Positions 7,861-16,165 of a stretch of 64,000 nucleotides of DNA are shown in pieces; within the stretch, counting starts at the first letter, position 1, and each line of letters starts with the position of its first letter. This DNA comes from a virus, in IMG/VR virus record IMGVR_UViG_3300048110_000147, positions 1 to 64,000 of that record. One strand, written 5' to 3'. The notes beneath the pieces were generated by a model. It was not told the DNA's origin. It worked only from the letters and a program-made list of their open reading frames with translations, and did no database searches. Made by a program: the position numbers and the translations under genes.

Positions 7861-8234
7861 TTTACTTTTGCGCCAACTGGTTCTCTGTGGTATCTTCCAT
7901 ATACACAATGCGCAAGTTCATGACCCCAAGTATCCATATGATCATCATCGATACTATTAGGTACAACGACATAGATTTCGCATCTAGACATTTCACCCGA
8001 TTCTTTGCTTTTCCACCAGCGAGAATATCCTAGTGAAGGTTCGTTGTGAGTCTTGATGTCCTTTACCGCTTTGTCATATTCTCTTTGAGTCTGGAACGTA
8101 TACACCGTCACAGGGAATTGAACTCCGCTGTTATCCATTGTTCCTGATATTTTCTTATTAGGCGATGGTTCGCATGATACTAATAATAGTACCGTGAAAC
8201 CGATTATGATTTTAGCTAGGGTATCTCGTAGCAT
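7857..8234 (-). CDS. Lipoprotein with HExxH metallopeptidase-like motif
   Basis: An N-terminal signal peptide ends in a lipobox (LLLVSC, Cys at residue 21), predicting an outer or inner membrane lipoprotein. The C-terminal WGHELAHCVYGRYH carries a zinc-binding HExxH plus a further His six residues on. A second secreted protein at 44315-44674 shares this HE(L/V)AHC..GR(Y/F)H block, so the two are paralogues. GGAGGAAGG precedes the ATG and a TATAAATA late promoter (8256-8263) lies inside the upstream nuclease gene. Likely targets are envelope proteins or peptides. Confidence 0.65.
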   Translation of the reverse strand: MLRDTLAKIIIGFTVLLLVSCEPSPNKKISGTMDNSGVQFPVTVYTFQTQREYDKAVKDIKTHNEPSLGYSRWWKSKESGEMSRCEIYVVVPNSIDDDHMDTWGHELAHCVYGRYHREPVGAKVK

Positions 8235-8562
8235 GACCTTCCTCCGTTAGTAATGTATTTATACATTTCCACTCATTGTAACCAGTTTCAATAAATACTT
8301 CTGCGAGGATACGACCATACTTACCTTCTTTGTGGGTAATGACCGTTACCTTGGTACCTACCGGAGCCATCTTATTGACATAATCTGTTGCTGCAAGACC
8401 CTTTTTCTTTTCATCAAGGTCTCTAGTACGTGACTCGTAAGCATCAATACCAAAAAGGCGCAGGCGCTGGTTAGCGTAAATGAGACCAAAACCAAGGTCA
8501 ATATCAACGTCGACGGTATCGCCGTCCACCCATCTACGTATTGTTGCTTCATAGTTATACAT
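8212..8562 (-). CDS. Staphylococcal-nuclease-like (SNase) protein
   Basis: The 116-residue protein has the SNase beta-barrel signature: DGDTVDVDIDLGFG, then LRLFGIDAYE (catalytic Arg/Glu region) and KYGRILAEV (second catalytic Arg). SNase domains hydrolyse DNA or RNA with calcium. The start at 8562 (MYNYEATIRRW) is preferred because the upstream in-frame extension is basic and unlike the family. Its 3' end overlaps the lipoprotein start by 23 bases. Host nucleic acid degradation is the likely job. Confidence 0.8.
   Translation of the reverse strand: MYNYEATIRRWVDGDTVDVDIDLGFGLIYANQRLRLFGIDAYESRTRDLDEKKKGLAATDYVNKMAPVGTKVTVITHKEGKYGRILAEVFIETGYNEWKCINTLLTEEGHATRYPS
8256..8263 (-). promoter_or_regulatory. 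T4-type late promoter inside SNase gene
   Basis: TATAAATA on the minus strand, about 14 bases before the GGAGGAAGG site of the lipoprotein gene. Confidence 0.65.
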
Positions 8563-8572
8563 CACCCACCTT

Positions 8573-8779
8573 CTATCTAGGAATATTCTGCGCGACATCA
8601 AGAATGTCCTGATATTCCGCAATCTCTTTCATTTCAGAAACAAGCGACTCCATGACATCGGGGTGTTCTCCGATACCAGCTGGATTGGTTAAATAAATCT
8701 CAACATTCGCTTTATGGTAAGCAATCTTACCCTGCACGTGTGCGATGGTCGCATCAATCATTCTTTCTCGTAAATTCAT
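8573..8779 (-). CDS. Hypothetical helical protein, 68 aa
   Basis: Almost wholly helical, charged composition (MNLRERMIDATIAHVQGKIAYHK at the start, SEMKEIAEYQDILDVAQ near the end). No family was recognised. The ATG overlaps the stop of the holin candidate at 8776 (4 bases), suggesting coupled translation. Confidence 0.6.
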   Translation of the reverse strand: MNLRERMIDATIAHVQGKIAYHKANVEIYLTNPAGIGEHPDVMESLVSEMKEIAEYQDILDVAQNIPR

Positions 8780-9246
8780 CCTTTAGTTCCTACTCTTGCC
8801 TTTTCTACTGCACGAGAACCAAACCAGAATGCCATTATGGCTGCAAAGATTGCTTTGGTATCATCGTCCCACAATGTATTTAATGCCTCTGATAGAGGTG
8901 TACCATTACTTAGTGCATCCTGTAATAGAGAAAACTCTATCATCGCAAACAGGAAAAAGAAGCAATAGGTAATCACGGGCCTCACAGACTTTTGTAGTCC
9001 GGATATGAACCCTGTCCCTTGTGCTATTGTTGTATCATGTTCCAGTAGTGCCTTCTGTTCTTCATGAAGACCCATTTCCTGAAACCGTTTTATTTCATGG
9101 TCATAACCCGCCGAAGTGAGTTCTGCCATCTTTTCCATTTTCTTTAGTTCGAATTCTTGATTACGTTTGGACTGAAAGTGATCAGTGATTGCCGGTACAA
9201 CCGAACTACCAAACCCTAGAAGCGAACCTAATATCCCACTCAACAT
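8776..9246 (-). CDS. GTA-type 3TM holin candidate
   Basis: The 156-residue protein has a short hydrophobic N terminus (LSGILGSLLGFGSSVVPAI), a charged helical middle, then two membrane spans (about 87-107 and 130-146). The SVRPVITY segment and terminal FWFGSRAVEKAR match the pattern of the three-TM holin family of gene-transfer agents. Holins permeabilise the inner membrane at lysis. It lies just downstream of a terminator (9259-9294) and beside the nuclease, not beside the lysozyme at 17271. Confidence 0.6.
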   Translation of the reverse strand: MLSGILGSLLGFGSSVVPAITDHFQSKRNQEFELKKMEKMAELTSAGYDHEIKRFQEMGLHEEQKALLEHDTTIAQGTGFISGLQKSVRPVITYCFFFLFAMIEFSLLQDALSNGTPLSEALNTLWDDDTKAIFAAIMAFWFGSRAVEKARVGTKG

Positions 9247-9258
9247 ATCTCATCCTCC

Positions 9259-9294
9259 AAAAAAAAAGACGGGAAAGTTTCCTGTCCCGTCTTT
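9259..9294 (-). terminator. Rho-independent terminator of the 9319 late gene
   Basis: Ten-base stem (AAAGACGGGA with its complement) and a long T-run in the leftward direction, just past the 9319 stop and before the holin gene. Confidence 0.85.
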
Positions 9295-9318
9295 ATATAT
9301 CATTAAACTAAGTGCGTA

Positions 9319-10032
9319 TTACAAGCTTGCAATAAACTCGTTTACTTCTTCGATTTCTTCTGGCGCCAAGAATTGCTTGTGTACGCCAACAGAATCTAGA
9401 AGACCTTCGCTTACTCCGTCACGTAGACTACGGACTTCAGAATTATCTACAACCATATCGATACAACCTAGAGAAATTTCTCTCTTTGGCTCACCAAAAC
9501 TTTCTAGTTCTTGATTATCTTGACGTGGTAATAGGTGGTTAACTAATTCAGTCAATTGAGTGTGAGGTGATTGAACTAGCTCTTCGTATGACATTTCTAC
9601 ATCATATACGAACTTAGATGAATCTGCTTCGTATGCTGAAATCAATTCGAAACCTAGAGGACCGTCACGGAATTCATCCCATGATGATTCTGGTTCCCAA
9701 GTTTTCCATAGAGATACTAATACATCTTTGTAGTCTCTAGTAATTTTTAGAAGTTGGTTTGTTGCAACCGCCGCAGTCTCTTGACCTTCTATAATAAGAT
9801 CAGCAGTCAGTGTATCTCCGTCTGGTTTGTGACCCAGAGAAGTATGTATCAGTGGCTTGAAGATATGCTCATAGGCAGAGTTTGAAATTGAAAGGTTTGA
9901 GTCGTGGGTTTTTAGTTCTTGCTCATAACGAATGTACATACCGTACATATTTTGAACAAAGTCATGACCGGATGCAGCACTACCGACCATATAATGATCG
10001 TTTAGCGTTACAATACTAATTGGGTTTGGCAT
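9319..10032 (-). CDS. Monocistronic late protein, unknown function, 237 aa
   Basis: ATG 10032 (MPNPISIVTLNDHYMVGSAAS) has AAGGAA nine bases upstream. An in-frame extension to 10110 lacks a ribosome site. The gene has a TATAAATA promoter (10129-10136), a roughly 90-base leader and a strong terminator (9259-9294). Nothing else is in the unit, a layout typical of abundantly made proteins. The sequence is acidic and helical with no recognised domain. A structural or decoration protein is possible. Confidence 0.65.
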   Translation of the reverse strand: MPNPISIVTLNDHYMVGSAASGHDFVQNMYGMYIRYEQELKTHDSNLSISNSAYEHIFKPLIHTSLGHKPDGDTLTADLIIEGQETAAVATNQLLKITRDYKDVLVSLWKTWEPESSWDEFRDGPLGFELISAYEADSSKFVYDVEMSYEELVQSPHTQLTELVNHLLPRQDNQELESFGEPKREISLGCIDMVVDNSEVRSLRDGVSEGLLDSVGVHKQFLAPEEIEEVNEFIASL

Positions 10033-10128
10033 TTTATTATTCCTTATGGATTCTTTAGAATTATCCTTATCCGCACGTGCGAAGAGTAAATCGCTGGACT
10101 GGCCAGTCAAATACGGAATAAGTCCTAT

Positions 10129-10136
10129 TATTTATA
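10129..10136 (-). promoter_or_regulatory. T4-type late promoter for the 9319 gene
   Basis: TATAAATA on the minus strand, right after the hairpin of the upstream operon; leader about 90 bases. Confidence 0.75.
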
Positions 10137-10140
10137 AATT

Positions 10141-10160
10141 CCGACTCTCTAAAGAGTCGG
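10141..10160 (-). terminator. Terminator of the late carbamoyltransferase operon
   Basis: CCGACTCT-CTAA-AGAGTCGG perfect stem followed leftward by AATTTAT; weak U-tract. It follows the 10171 stop directly. Confidence 0.7.
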
Positions 10161-10170
10161 TTTATTTAAA

Positions 10171-10374
10171 TTATTTTTGTTGTTGCCACATTGTCCATAG
10201 GCCGTACAGAACACCAGCGTATGCACCTAGAGTAATGATTGAATCAAATAGAATATAACTGGCACAAAGTGCAACGATAATCACACCGTCGTACGTGGTT
10301 CTTTCGCCTAATCGCGCTTGCAACCAAGTCTTTGCCATCATTACATAAAAAGATAGTTTTGAGAAATTGAACAT
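10171..10374 (-). CDS. Small membrane protein, 67 aa
   Basis: One or two hydrophobic helices (VIIVALCASYILFDSIITLGA and GVLYGLWTMW) follow an amphipathic N terminus. Proteins of this form are common in marine T4-like phages; function unknown. It is the last gene of the late operon that starts with the carbamoyltransferase, and its stop is followed by a hairpin at 10141-10160. Confidence 0.65.
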   Translation of the reverse strand: MFNFSKLSFYVMMAKTWLQARLGERTTYDGVIIVALCASYILFDSIITLGAYAGVLYGLWTMWQQQK

Positions 10375-10376
10375 AG

Positions 10377-11360
10377 TTAGTCCCTATAATCGTTAAGTGT
10401 AAAATTAGTTCCGTGCATCTTCATAAGATCACGTTCGTGGTTTGTATATACTAATACTTCAGGATCATCTACCAAAAAGTCACAGCTCTTACAGAAATCT
10501 GGGTAGTCTTCGGTACGGTGTTGCTCACGTAAAGTCTCATACTCTTCTCCAAAGAATATATCTAGTATGTTGTTCTCTGAGGCGTGACCTAATACTGCTT
10601 CTTCGTCCCGTCCTAAAACTTGACAACATGGGTGCACTGCACCCGTTTTCTTGTCTAGACCACCAGCACGTATCACTACGTCTGGAGAGAACGGTCGTCC
10701 ACAAGTCTTTTTCTTACCTTCACGTACACCAGATTCGGTGATATCTTGAACACCGGACCAGTTGTGCATTTTCCATATTTCAGTCTTGACGCCTAACTCA
10801 TCAACCAATGTCTTATACTTGTCTAGTTCTTGGTCGATATTGTCGTTGTCTGTTATTAGGTGATAGGTTGATATCACGCATTCTGAACCAGACTCTTTTA
10901 CATACGCAACCATCTCTTCGATGTTACGTCTAATCTGTGCGTAGTGTCCACCCACAGCATTGTACATCCACTTGGTGTAGTCTTGTTCGTCTGCACCAAT
11001 GAATGAAAACCGATAGAAGTCCAGGCCAGCATCGACACAGTCGCGCATGTATTTGCCCTGCATCTTGAATCCGTTAGAGAAGATGAAACATTTTGCTCCA
11101 TACTTCTTCACTACCTTGATATATTCAGGTAGGTTTTTTGCCATCGTCGCCTCACCAGAACCGTCTAGGTTGACAACATTTAATCCGTACTGAGCACAGT
11201 CCGCAACGTATCCTTCGAACTCATCGAGTTTCATGATACGACGGAACCCTTTATGTCGCCCACCTTCTCGTAAGTCTTGTGGACACATGGAACACGAGTA
11301 GTTACATCCCCCCGCTACCTCAATTACTGCACGGTCAATTTGAAATGTTTCTCTAGTCAT
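10377..11360 (-). CDS. Radical SAM enzyme with SPASM-like C terminus
   Basis: CNYSCSMC (Cys 19, 23, 26) binds the radical SAM 4Fe-4S cluster, and DGSGEAT is the SAM-binding glycine motif. The C-terminal third has further cysteines (CGRPFSP, CCQVL, CKSC) as in SPASM domains that hold auxiliary clusters. Such enzymes modify peptides, sugars or cofactors. Neighbours are a glycosyltransferase-like protein, an ATP-grasp ligase and a carbamoyltransferase in the same late operon. That points to assembly of one small product, not nucleotide metabolism. The gene overlaps the previous one slightly. Confidence 0.8.
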   Translation of the reverse strand: MTRETFQIDRAVIEVAGGCNYSCSMCPQDLREGGRHKGFRRIMKLDEFEGYVADCAQYGLNVVNLDGSGEATMAKNLPEYIKVVKKYGAKCFIFSNGFKMQGKYMRDCVDAGLDFYRFSFIGADEQDYTKWMYNAVGGHYAQIRRNIEEMVAYVKESGSECVISTYHLITDNDNIDQELDKYKTLVDELGVKTEIWKMHNWSGVQDITESGVREGKKKTCGRPFSPDVVIRAGGLDKKTGAVHPCCQVLGRDEEAVLGHASENNILDIFFGEEYETLREQHRTEDYPDFCKSCDFLVDDPEVLVYTNHERDLMKMHGTNFTLNDYRD

Positions 11361-12234
11361 TTCCATAATAAGTCTTCATCCTCTCTTCATACTCTACTGA
11401 TTTTCGTTTAGTTTGATGTAGCAATTCTTCTATATTTTCTATCCACCACCAGACTCCCATTTCTTCTTTTGATACTTCTGGATTGAGTCTTAACGCATTC
11501 GGTGTATGGTATTTAGTCACGCCTTCACCACTGATTACTGCAAGTGGTCGGGCAAAGTTCTTCGCGACATAATGCCAAATACCGTCGTAACAAATCACCA
11601 TCCGTGATGTGGATATTAGATGCATTGCCTCAGACGCAGGCGTACGATATGATAACTCGTGCATGTTGAAACCAAGACTTCTGAAGTGGTTGATTAAATG
11701 GTCCCAGTCAGAGTTGTCAAAGATTCGTTTCCACGTCCTAGGTTTCTCTGCATTCCATGTAGGACGCCAGAATACGATTCGATCTGGGTCATAGTCTTGA
11801 AATGCGTCCTGTCGGAATATCCAATCATTACATGGAGCATCCCCTCCAACAGCATCGGTATAATGTCCCGACTCAAACTCAAAACGAGCCTTGTGTCCGT
11901 GTGCATTTATCGCTGCAATCCTACGTTCACCGTTTGATTCTAAAACAACATCATCATTAAACTTCCAGTGTTTGTATCGACCTTGAGCATTGAAGATGTG
12001 ATGTATTTCTACACGTTCTTTCTGGTGATAGAAGTTGTGTATATAGTCACATCGCTCGATGATCGTTTCTGGATCTTCGAAGTGATGAAGATATTTTGGT
12101 CCATGTTCCCAATGTAGTTCCAGATTAATCTTATCGATATCGTGGTCGGCTGCATATCTGTGACACGAATTAAGTGCCCACATAAAATCACCGACGCCTG
12201 GGGTACCGCGCCAGGTCACGAGTTCGGATGCCAT
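11353..12234 (-). CDS. GT9-like glycosyltransferase (GT-B fold candidate)
   Basis: The N terminus (TWRGTPGVGDFMWAL) resembles the GxGD loop of heptosyltransferase-like proteins. The segment ASEAMHLISTSRMVICYDGIWHYVAKNF followed by PLAVIS matches the donor-binding end of GT-B enzymes. Family 9 is a cautious guess. It lies between the ATP-grasp and radical SAM genes with one-base and eight-base overlaps, so the three are co-translated. The likely role is adding a sugar to a phage or host surface component. Confidence 0.55.
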   Translation of the reverse strand: MASELVTWRGTPGVGDFMWALNSCHRYAADHDIDKINLELHWEHGPKYLHHFEDPETIIERCDYIHNFYHQKERVEIHHIFNAQGRYKHWKFNDDVVLESNGERRIAAINAHGHKARFEFESGHYTDAVGGDAPCNDWIFRQDAFQDYDPDRIVFWRPTWNAEKPRTWKRIFDNSDWDHLINHFRSLGFNMHELSYRTPASEAMHLISTSRMVICYDGIWHYVAKNFARPLAVISGEGVTKYHTPNALRLNPEVSKEEMGVWWWIENIEELLHQTKRKSVEYEERMKTYYGND

Positions 12235-13169
12235 TACTTTATCTCAGGACCTTGGTAGTCTTCATTTAAGAATACCCAAAAGTTTTCGTCTGAGTTAGTG
12301 ACGAATGAGTTTAACCAATCATCAACATCACCTTGAAACGTTGAATACATACTTTGCCTTGAATTATGTTCGAACCAGTAAACCTCTGAGTCGCTGGTGA
12401 CGCCGGTACCGATATTTCCTTCGTAACTTCCACCTAAACTTGAGGCATATTCTAACCATTCACCACACACCTTTTCTATGGCGTCACGATGTTTTCGAGG
12501 GATATCAATAGTACACGTATCTTTTTTCCAATCGGAACAGTCTACGAGTTGTTTGTATCCGCCTCCGTCTCCGTAAATTCCTTGTATAGAATTGATGTCA
12601 TAAGTTCCGTTAGTTATCCTAAACTGACAATAACCCTCCACTTCAAAATCTACTGCCTTCTCGACAAATGCTGGACACTTAATACCTTCATCATGTTGTA
12701 ATGTGGCATTATGATATTTTAAGTCAGTGTCCGGTGTTACTTTCCAAGCTTGACAGAAAGTATCGTTTCCTTTTGATTTAAGGAATGTTTTATAAGGGAA
12801 GTAAACCATTTCATCTAGGTTACATTCCAAGACTACTGGTGGAAAAAGAAAATCAAAACCCAAGGCCTCTGCTTGTTGTCGGGTCTCCCACTTCTGCATC
12901 TCTAACCTTGAACTCGCAATCGTGTTTCCAAAATAAGTGTAACTATTAGACGGGGGTAGTAAAAGTCCAGCCATATTGTTTACCACTACGTCCGGTGCAA
13001 ATTTTCTTATTTCTTCTTGTACCCACCTTACTACTCCCTTTCCTCCATAATACACGTTGCGGTCAGGGCAACTGTGTTGAGTTATTAATTTATACTCATA
13101 GTTCTTTTCTTTTATCGCAGGCAAAAGAGTCTCATATGTCTCAGTTAATGCAATTAATAAAATTTTCAT
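12234..13169 (-). CDS. ATP-grasp ligase (PurD-like)
   Basis: Features fit the ATP-grasp superfamily: a Rossmann-like start (MKILLIALTETYE), ASSRLEMQKWETRQQAEALG, an FLKSKGND region for the phosphate-binding loop, and WFEHNSRQ near residue 270 as the Mg-binding E-x-N-x-R motif. These enzymes form C-N bonds through acyl phosphates. Related PurD-like proteins occur in marine T4-like phages, although purine synthesis is doubtful in this context. The operon setting suggests ligation of an amino acid or amine to a carboxylate. Confidence 0.7.
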   Translation of the reverse strand: MKILLIALTETYETLLPAIKEKNYEYKLITQHSCPDRNVYYGGKGVVRWVQEEIRKFAPDVVVNNMAGLLLPPSNSYTYFGNTIASSRLEMQKWETRQQAEALGFDFLFPPVVLECNLDEMVYFPYKTFLKSKGNDTFCQAWKVTPDTDLKYHNATLQHDEGIKCPAFVEKAVDFEVEGYCQFRITNGTYDINSIQGIYGDGGGYKQLVDCSDWKKDTCTIDIPRKHRDAIEKVCGEWLEYASSLGGSYEGNIGTGVTSDSEVYWFEHNSRQSMYSTFQGDVDDWLNSFVTNSDENFWVFLNEDYQGPEIK

Positions 13170-13522
13170 TAACTAGTCTTAATACTCTTGACTTTACGTG
13201 CCGAACCTGTAGATGTGTATAGACCGAACCATGCAGCACCCGCACCAACCACTACAGATATAAGACCTGCCTGTGATGCATTTGGTTCAGGTATCGTCAT
13301 GAACCACTGAGTGACTTCGATGAGTAGGTACAGATAGGTACCAATGAATGCTCGCGGGAAAAGTCGATATGCATCGATTACATCCGCGAACTGTAACAAC
13401 CCTTCAAACTTACTTGCTTTGACTTCTTTGTTCGACGTATCGAATTCTACTTCAAGCTCAATCTTCTGTTTGAATGGTTTTGCTTCTGGAGTTGGTGTGA
13501 CTACTGTTTGTTCTGAAAACAT
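13169..13522 (-). CDS. Membrane protein with two C-terminal spans, 117 aa
   Basis: A soluble acidic N terminus (about 50 residues) is followed by two hydrophobic segments (about 58-78 and 86-104; the second is GLISVVVGAGAAWFGLY). The C terminus is basic. This topology resembles small holin-like proteins of marine phages, but no family is certain. It lies in the late operon between ATP-grasp and another membrane protein. Confidence 0.6.
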   Translation of the reverse strand: MFSEQTVVTPTPEAKPFKQKIELEVEFDTSNKEVKASKFEGLLQFADVIDAYRLFPRAFIGTYLYLLIEVTQWFMTIPEPNASQAGLISVVVGAGAAWFGLYTSTGSARKVKSIKTS

Positions 13523-13527
13523 GTTAA

Positions 13528-13839
13528 TTACCTAAACCTCTTTTGTAACCATTTAAATATTGCATATATGGTCAATCCATAAAATGCTAATACGCTCATT
13601 GGTAATGCTATATATGCAAGTTCCCAAGGAGATAGAAATAGAACCTGCCATGTAAATTCGGCAACCGCCTGTGCATCACTTTGTCGTGCGACTGTGTTAT
13701 TTACGGAATCCCATGCTAACTGGTTTTCATCTACTAAACTTTCCCATGTTTCCATAGGAATGCATACAAGGTCGGGTGGACATATGTCGTCCTCATATAC
13801 TGTTCCAATAGGGTTACCATATATGTCTAGGTCTGCCAT
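13528..13839 (-). CDS. Membrane protein with one C-terminal span, 103 aa
   Basis: The N terminus (MADLDIYGNPIG) and CPPDLVCIP contain a possible disulphide pair. A long hydrophobic segment near residues 74-95 is followed by a basic end (KWLQKRFR), predicting the N terminus outside. The ATG shares one base with the TGA of the upstream 53-residue gene (TGATG). It could act with the adjacent membrane protein; function unknown. Confidence 0.6.
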   Translation of the reverse strand: MADLDIYGNPIGTVYEDDICPPDLVCIPMETWESLVDENQLAWDSVNNTVARQSDAQAVAEFTWQVLFLSPWELAYIALPMSVLAFYGLTIYAIFKWLQKRFR

Positions 13840-14000
13840 CACTTCACCTTGAAATCTTGCGGGTCACCATTTATTATATCTTTTGCCTTGTGTTCCCAAA
13901 TATTAGGAAATAGGCCATGAACTATGCAAACGAACGCAAGTGACCACGCTCTGTACAAATGTTCAAAATAATTCAGACCTATCTCCCGTAGATGTCCCAT
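13839..14000 (-). CDS. DUF6356-like small protein, 53 aa
   Basis: The NYFEHLYRAWSLAFVCIVHG stretch followed by LFPNIWE resembles the YFEH..-hydrophobic-HGF.P pattern of DUF6356 proteins, small membrane-associated proteins of bacteria and phages. Function is unknown. It begins two bases after the carbamoyltransferase stop and is coupled to the next gene by TGATG. Confidence 0.55.
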   Translation of the reverse strand: MGHLREIGLNYFEHLYRAWSLAFVCIVHGLFPNIWEHKAKDIINGDPQDFKVK

Positions 14001-14001
14001 A

Positions 14002-15507
14002 TCAGAACACTTTCACTTCGTACTTTTGCTCCCATAATTGGGCGTCTAGTTCGTCATTAACCATTGGCCGCCCTCTTATGTTGAGACTGGTATTTAGTAA
14101 CATCGGAACACCAGTTCTATCATGGTATTCTTCAATTACCTTTCGAAAGATTGATTCGCAATCCTTCTTCACGATTTGAACACGTGCAGTTCCGTCTACG
14201 TGTGTTACTGGGGCATAGTCATGCTTTGCCCATGAGGTGAACTGCATATGCTCATTCATTGGTCCGTCGAAGTATTCCTCCGCATATTCCTCTAGGATAG
14301 CAGGTGCGAACGGACGATACTTCTGTCGTCTTTTAATTGTGTTAACAGTGTCTTGTACGTCGTATCTTACATCAGCAATAAGGGAGCGGTTGCCAAGAGC
14401 ACGAGGACCGAACTCAGCCCGTCCACTAGCAATTCCACAATAGCGATGTTCAAGTAAATGATCGACGATACTGCTAGGATTAACATCCCTTTCGATATTA
14501 TGCCCCGCATAAGGACTCCATATTAATTTGTCTTTTCCGGTTGCCTTTGCCCATGATCGGGCTGCTGTCCCCAAACCAGACCCCGCGTCGGTCGGAGATA
14601 CTGCAATATGTACCTCATCAAACAGTTCAAATAATCTGGAGTTGATCACAACGTTTTGTGCACACCCGCCAGAATAACATAACTTATTACCGTATTTAGA
14701 CGCTTCGCGCATTATACCCATGATCGCATAATCAGCAAAGTCTTGGGTTGCTCGTGCAGCGACTTTATCTTCTACAGATAGAATACGTCGTTTGAATTCT
14801 CGCCGGAACTTTTTACGATCTTGTTCACGTTTAGATTCTGGGGCGCCTACTGCAATACCTAGAGAAACTTCCGGAGCGATGTCAGACAGGTTTTCGTACC
14901 ATCGAATCAACCAATCGGTGATTGCGCTTGACTTAGGACACGTTTCATGGTACGCAGACAACCCCATTACCACGTACTCATCTTCGAGTGGACGTAGACC
15001 TAGGAACTTAGTTGTGAGGGTATAGACTAGACCTACCGACTTAGGGTAGTGCCATTCTTTGATTAGATTGAACTTGTGATCCATGATGCAGGCGGTCTGC
15101 AACTCACCAACACCATCGATAGAGACTAGGACAGTATCTTCAGATGAATCCCACGGACGCGTGTAGAACGCAGAGGCGCAGTGTGACTCGTGGTGTAGAT
15201 GGTGTGCGTCGTAGACTGACGCTTCTGGATAAGGAAACTTCTCGAATGCCTCAGATTTTTGAATCGTCTCTGGAGTTCTACCCGTTGCATCAACTCCGCC
15301 ACGCATATCAAACTTGATACCGTGATCTTCATAAAAAGACACATGGTCATCATCATTTATCATGTCCCAGAGTACATCGGGAATATTCGGGTCGTTTTTC
15401 TTTTTGGAGTAACGTTCGCCATGAGTCGCGAACTCTACTGTACCATCTTCATTGATGATAGCAAATCCTGAGTCGTGATAAAATTCACTGTAACCTACAT
15501 ATCTCAT
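14002..15507 (-). CDS. NodU/TobZ-family carbamoyltransferase
   Basis: The 501-residue enzyme has the expected two parts: an HSP70/ASKHA-like N-terminal YrdC-type half (HHLHHESHCASAFY metal/carbamoyl-phosphate motif, SIDGVGE, YSGGCAQNV) and a C-terminal half (GRAEFGPRALGNRSL, RPFAPA). These enzymes move carbamoyl from carbamoyl phosphate via carbamoyl-AMP to a hydroxyl of a sugar or aminoglycoside. Known phage homologues are often linked to glycan decoration. It is the first gene after a TATAAATA promoter (15537-15544), so it is made late. Confidence 0.88.
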   Translation of the reverse strand: MRYVGYSEFYHDSGFAIINEDGTVEFATHGERYSKKKNDPNIPDVLWDMINDDDHVSFYEDHGIKFDMRGGVDATGRTPETIQKSEAFEKFPYPEASVYDAHHLHHESHCASAFYTRPWDSSEDTVLVSIDGVGELQTACIMDHKFNLIKEWHYPKSVGLVYTLTTKFLGLRPLEDEYVVMGLSAYHETCPKSSAITDWLIRWYENLSDIAPEVSLGIAVGAPESKREQDRKKFRREFKRRILSVEDKVAARATQDFADYAIMGIMREASKYGNKLCYSGGCAQNVVINSRLFELFDEVHIAVSPTDAGSGLGTAARSWAKATGKDKLIWSPYAGHNIERDVNPSSIVDHLLEHRYCGIASGRAEFGPRALGNRSLIADVRYDVQDTVNTIKRRQKYRPFAPAILEEYAEEYFDGPMNEHMQFTSWAKHDYAPVTHVDGTARVQIVKKDCESIFRKVIEEYHDRTGVPMLLNTSLNIRGRPMVNDELDAQLWEQKYEVKVF

Positions 15508-15536
15508 CATTCACCTGTATTGTCAGATTAAATAGT

Positions 15537-15544
15537 TATTTATA
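15537..15544 (-). promoter_or_regulatory. T4-type late promoter for the carbamoyltransferase operon
   Basis: TATAAATA, with +1 about 24 bases upstream of ATG 15507. Confidence 0.75.
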
Positions 15545-15546
15545 TA

Positions 15547-15571
15547 AAAAAAAGGGGGACCGAAGTCCCCC
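15547..15571 (-). terminator. Terminator of the HAD gene unit
   Basis: GGGGGAC-CGAA-GTCCCCC with seven Ts leftward; separates the early HAD unit from the late operon promoter. Confidence 0.88.
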
Positions 15572-15592
15572 GACATGCTACCTTGAGCGGGA

Positions 15593-16165
15593 TTAAATTC
15601 CTGTTATGTACTCGTATATATCTTTCCAGTTACGCATACGTGGGAAGTCACAATCGGTGTTATAGTCATGTTCGATCACAAGTGACTCAAGACCAACCTT
15701 TGCACCAGCGATGGCGTTCTCTACTTTATCTTCTATCCAGATACATCCAGTACCGTGATAGAATTCTAGCTCTTCGTCTTTGTCTGCGCCTGTATCGAGA
15801 TAGACGTACTTCTCAAACACAGTCGGACCAAACATCTCACACAGATTCTTGGTACGTAGGTGTTGTGCGTATTCATCGTTACTTAAAGAAGTGATTGCGT
15901 GGAATACGTAACCTTGTTCTTCGTGTAACTTTCGAACATACTTGATGGCATCTCGCAATGGAGGCAGTTTACGAATAGTTGCACTCTCATTGAACATGCG
16001 ACAGAGTCGTCGCTTCTCATTACGTTCTAGACCGTACATGACACCTACGTCGTATACGTCTGGATTCTTCATGATGTACCCGTGGCGTTTCATCCACTGC
16101 TTAAATCCGTACATCCAGTCTAGTAGAACACCATCACAATCTACTAGTATGACTTTATCTCTCAT
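15593..16165 (-). CDS. HAD-superfamily phosphatase (5'-nucleotidase-like)
   Basis: VDCDGVLLDW near the start is the HAD motif I (DxDG). Motif II is SLSND and a late IEDKVENA gives the acidic motif IV. The size (190 residues) fits small deoxyribonucleotidase-type or polynucleotide phosphatase HAD proteins. It follows a 64-residue gene with TGATG coupling, under a sigma70-like promoter, and ends before a clear terminator at 15547-15571, so it is an early unit distinct from the late operon downstream. Confidence 0.75.
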   Translation of the reverse strand: MRDKVILVDCDGVLLDWMYGFKQWMKRHGYIMKNPDVYDVGVMYGLERNEKRRLCRMFNESATIRKLPPLRDAIKYVRKLHEEQGYVFHAITSLSNDEYAQHLRTKNLCEMFGPTVFEKYVYLDTGADKDEELEFYHGTGCIWIEDKVENAIAGAKVGLESLVIEHDYNTDCDFPRMRNWKDIYEYITGI

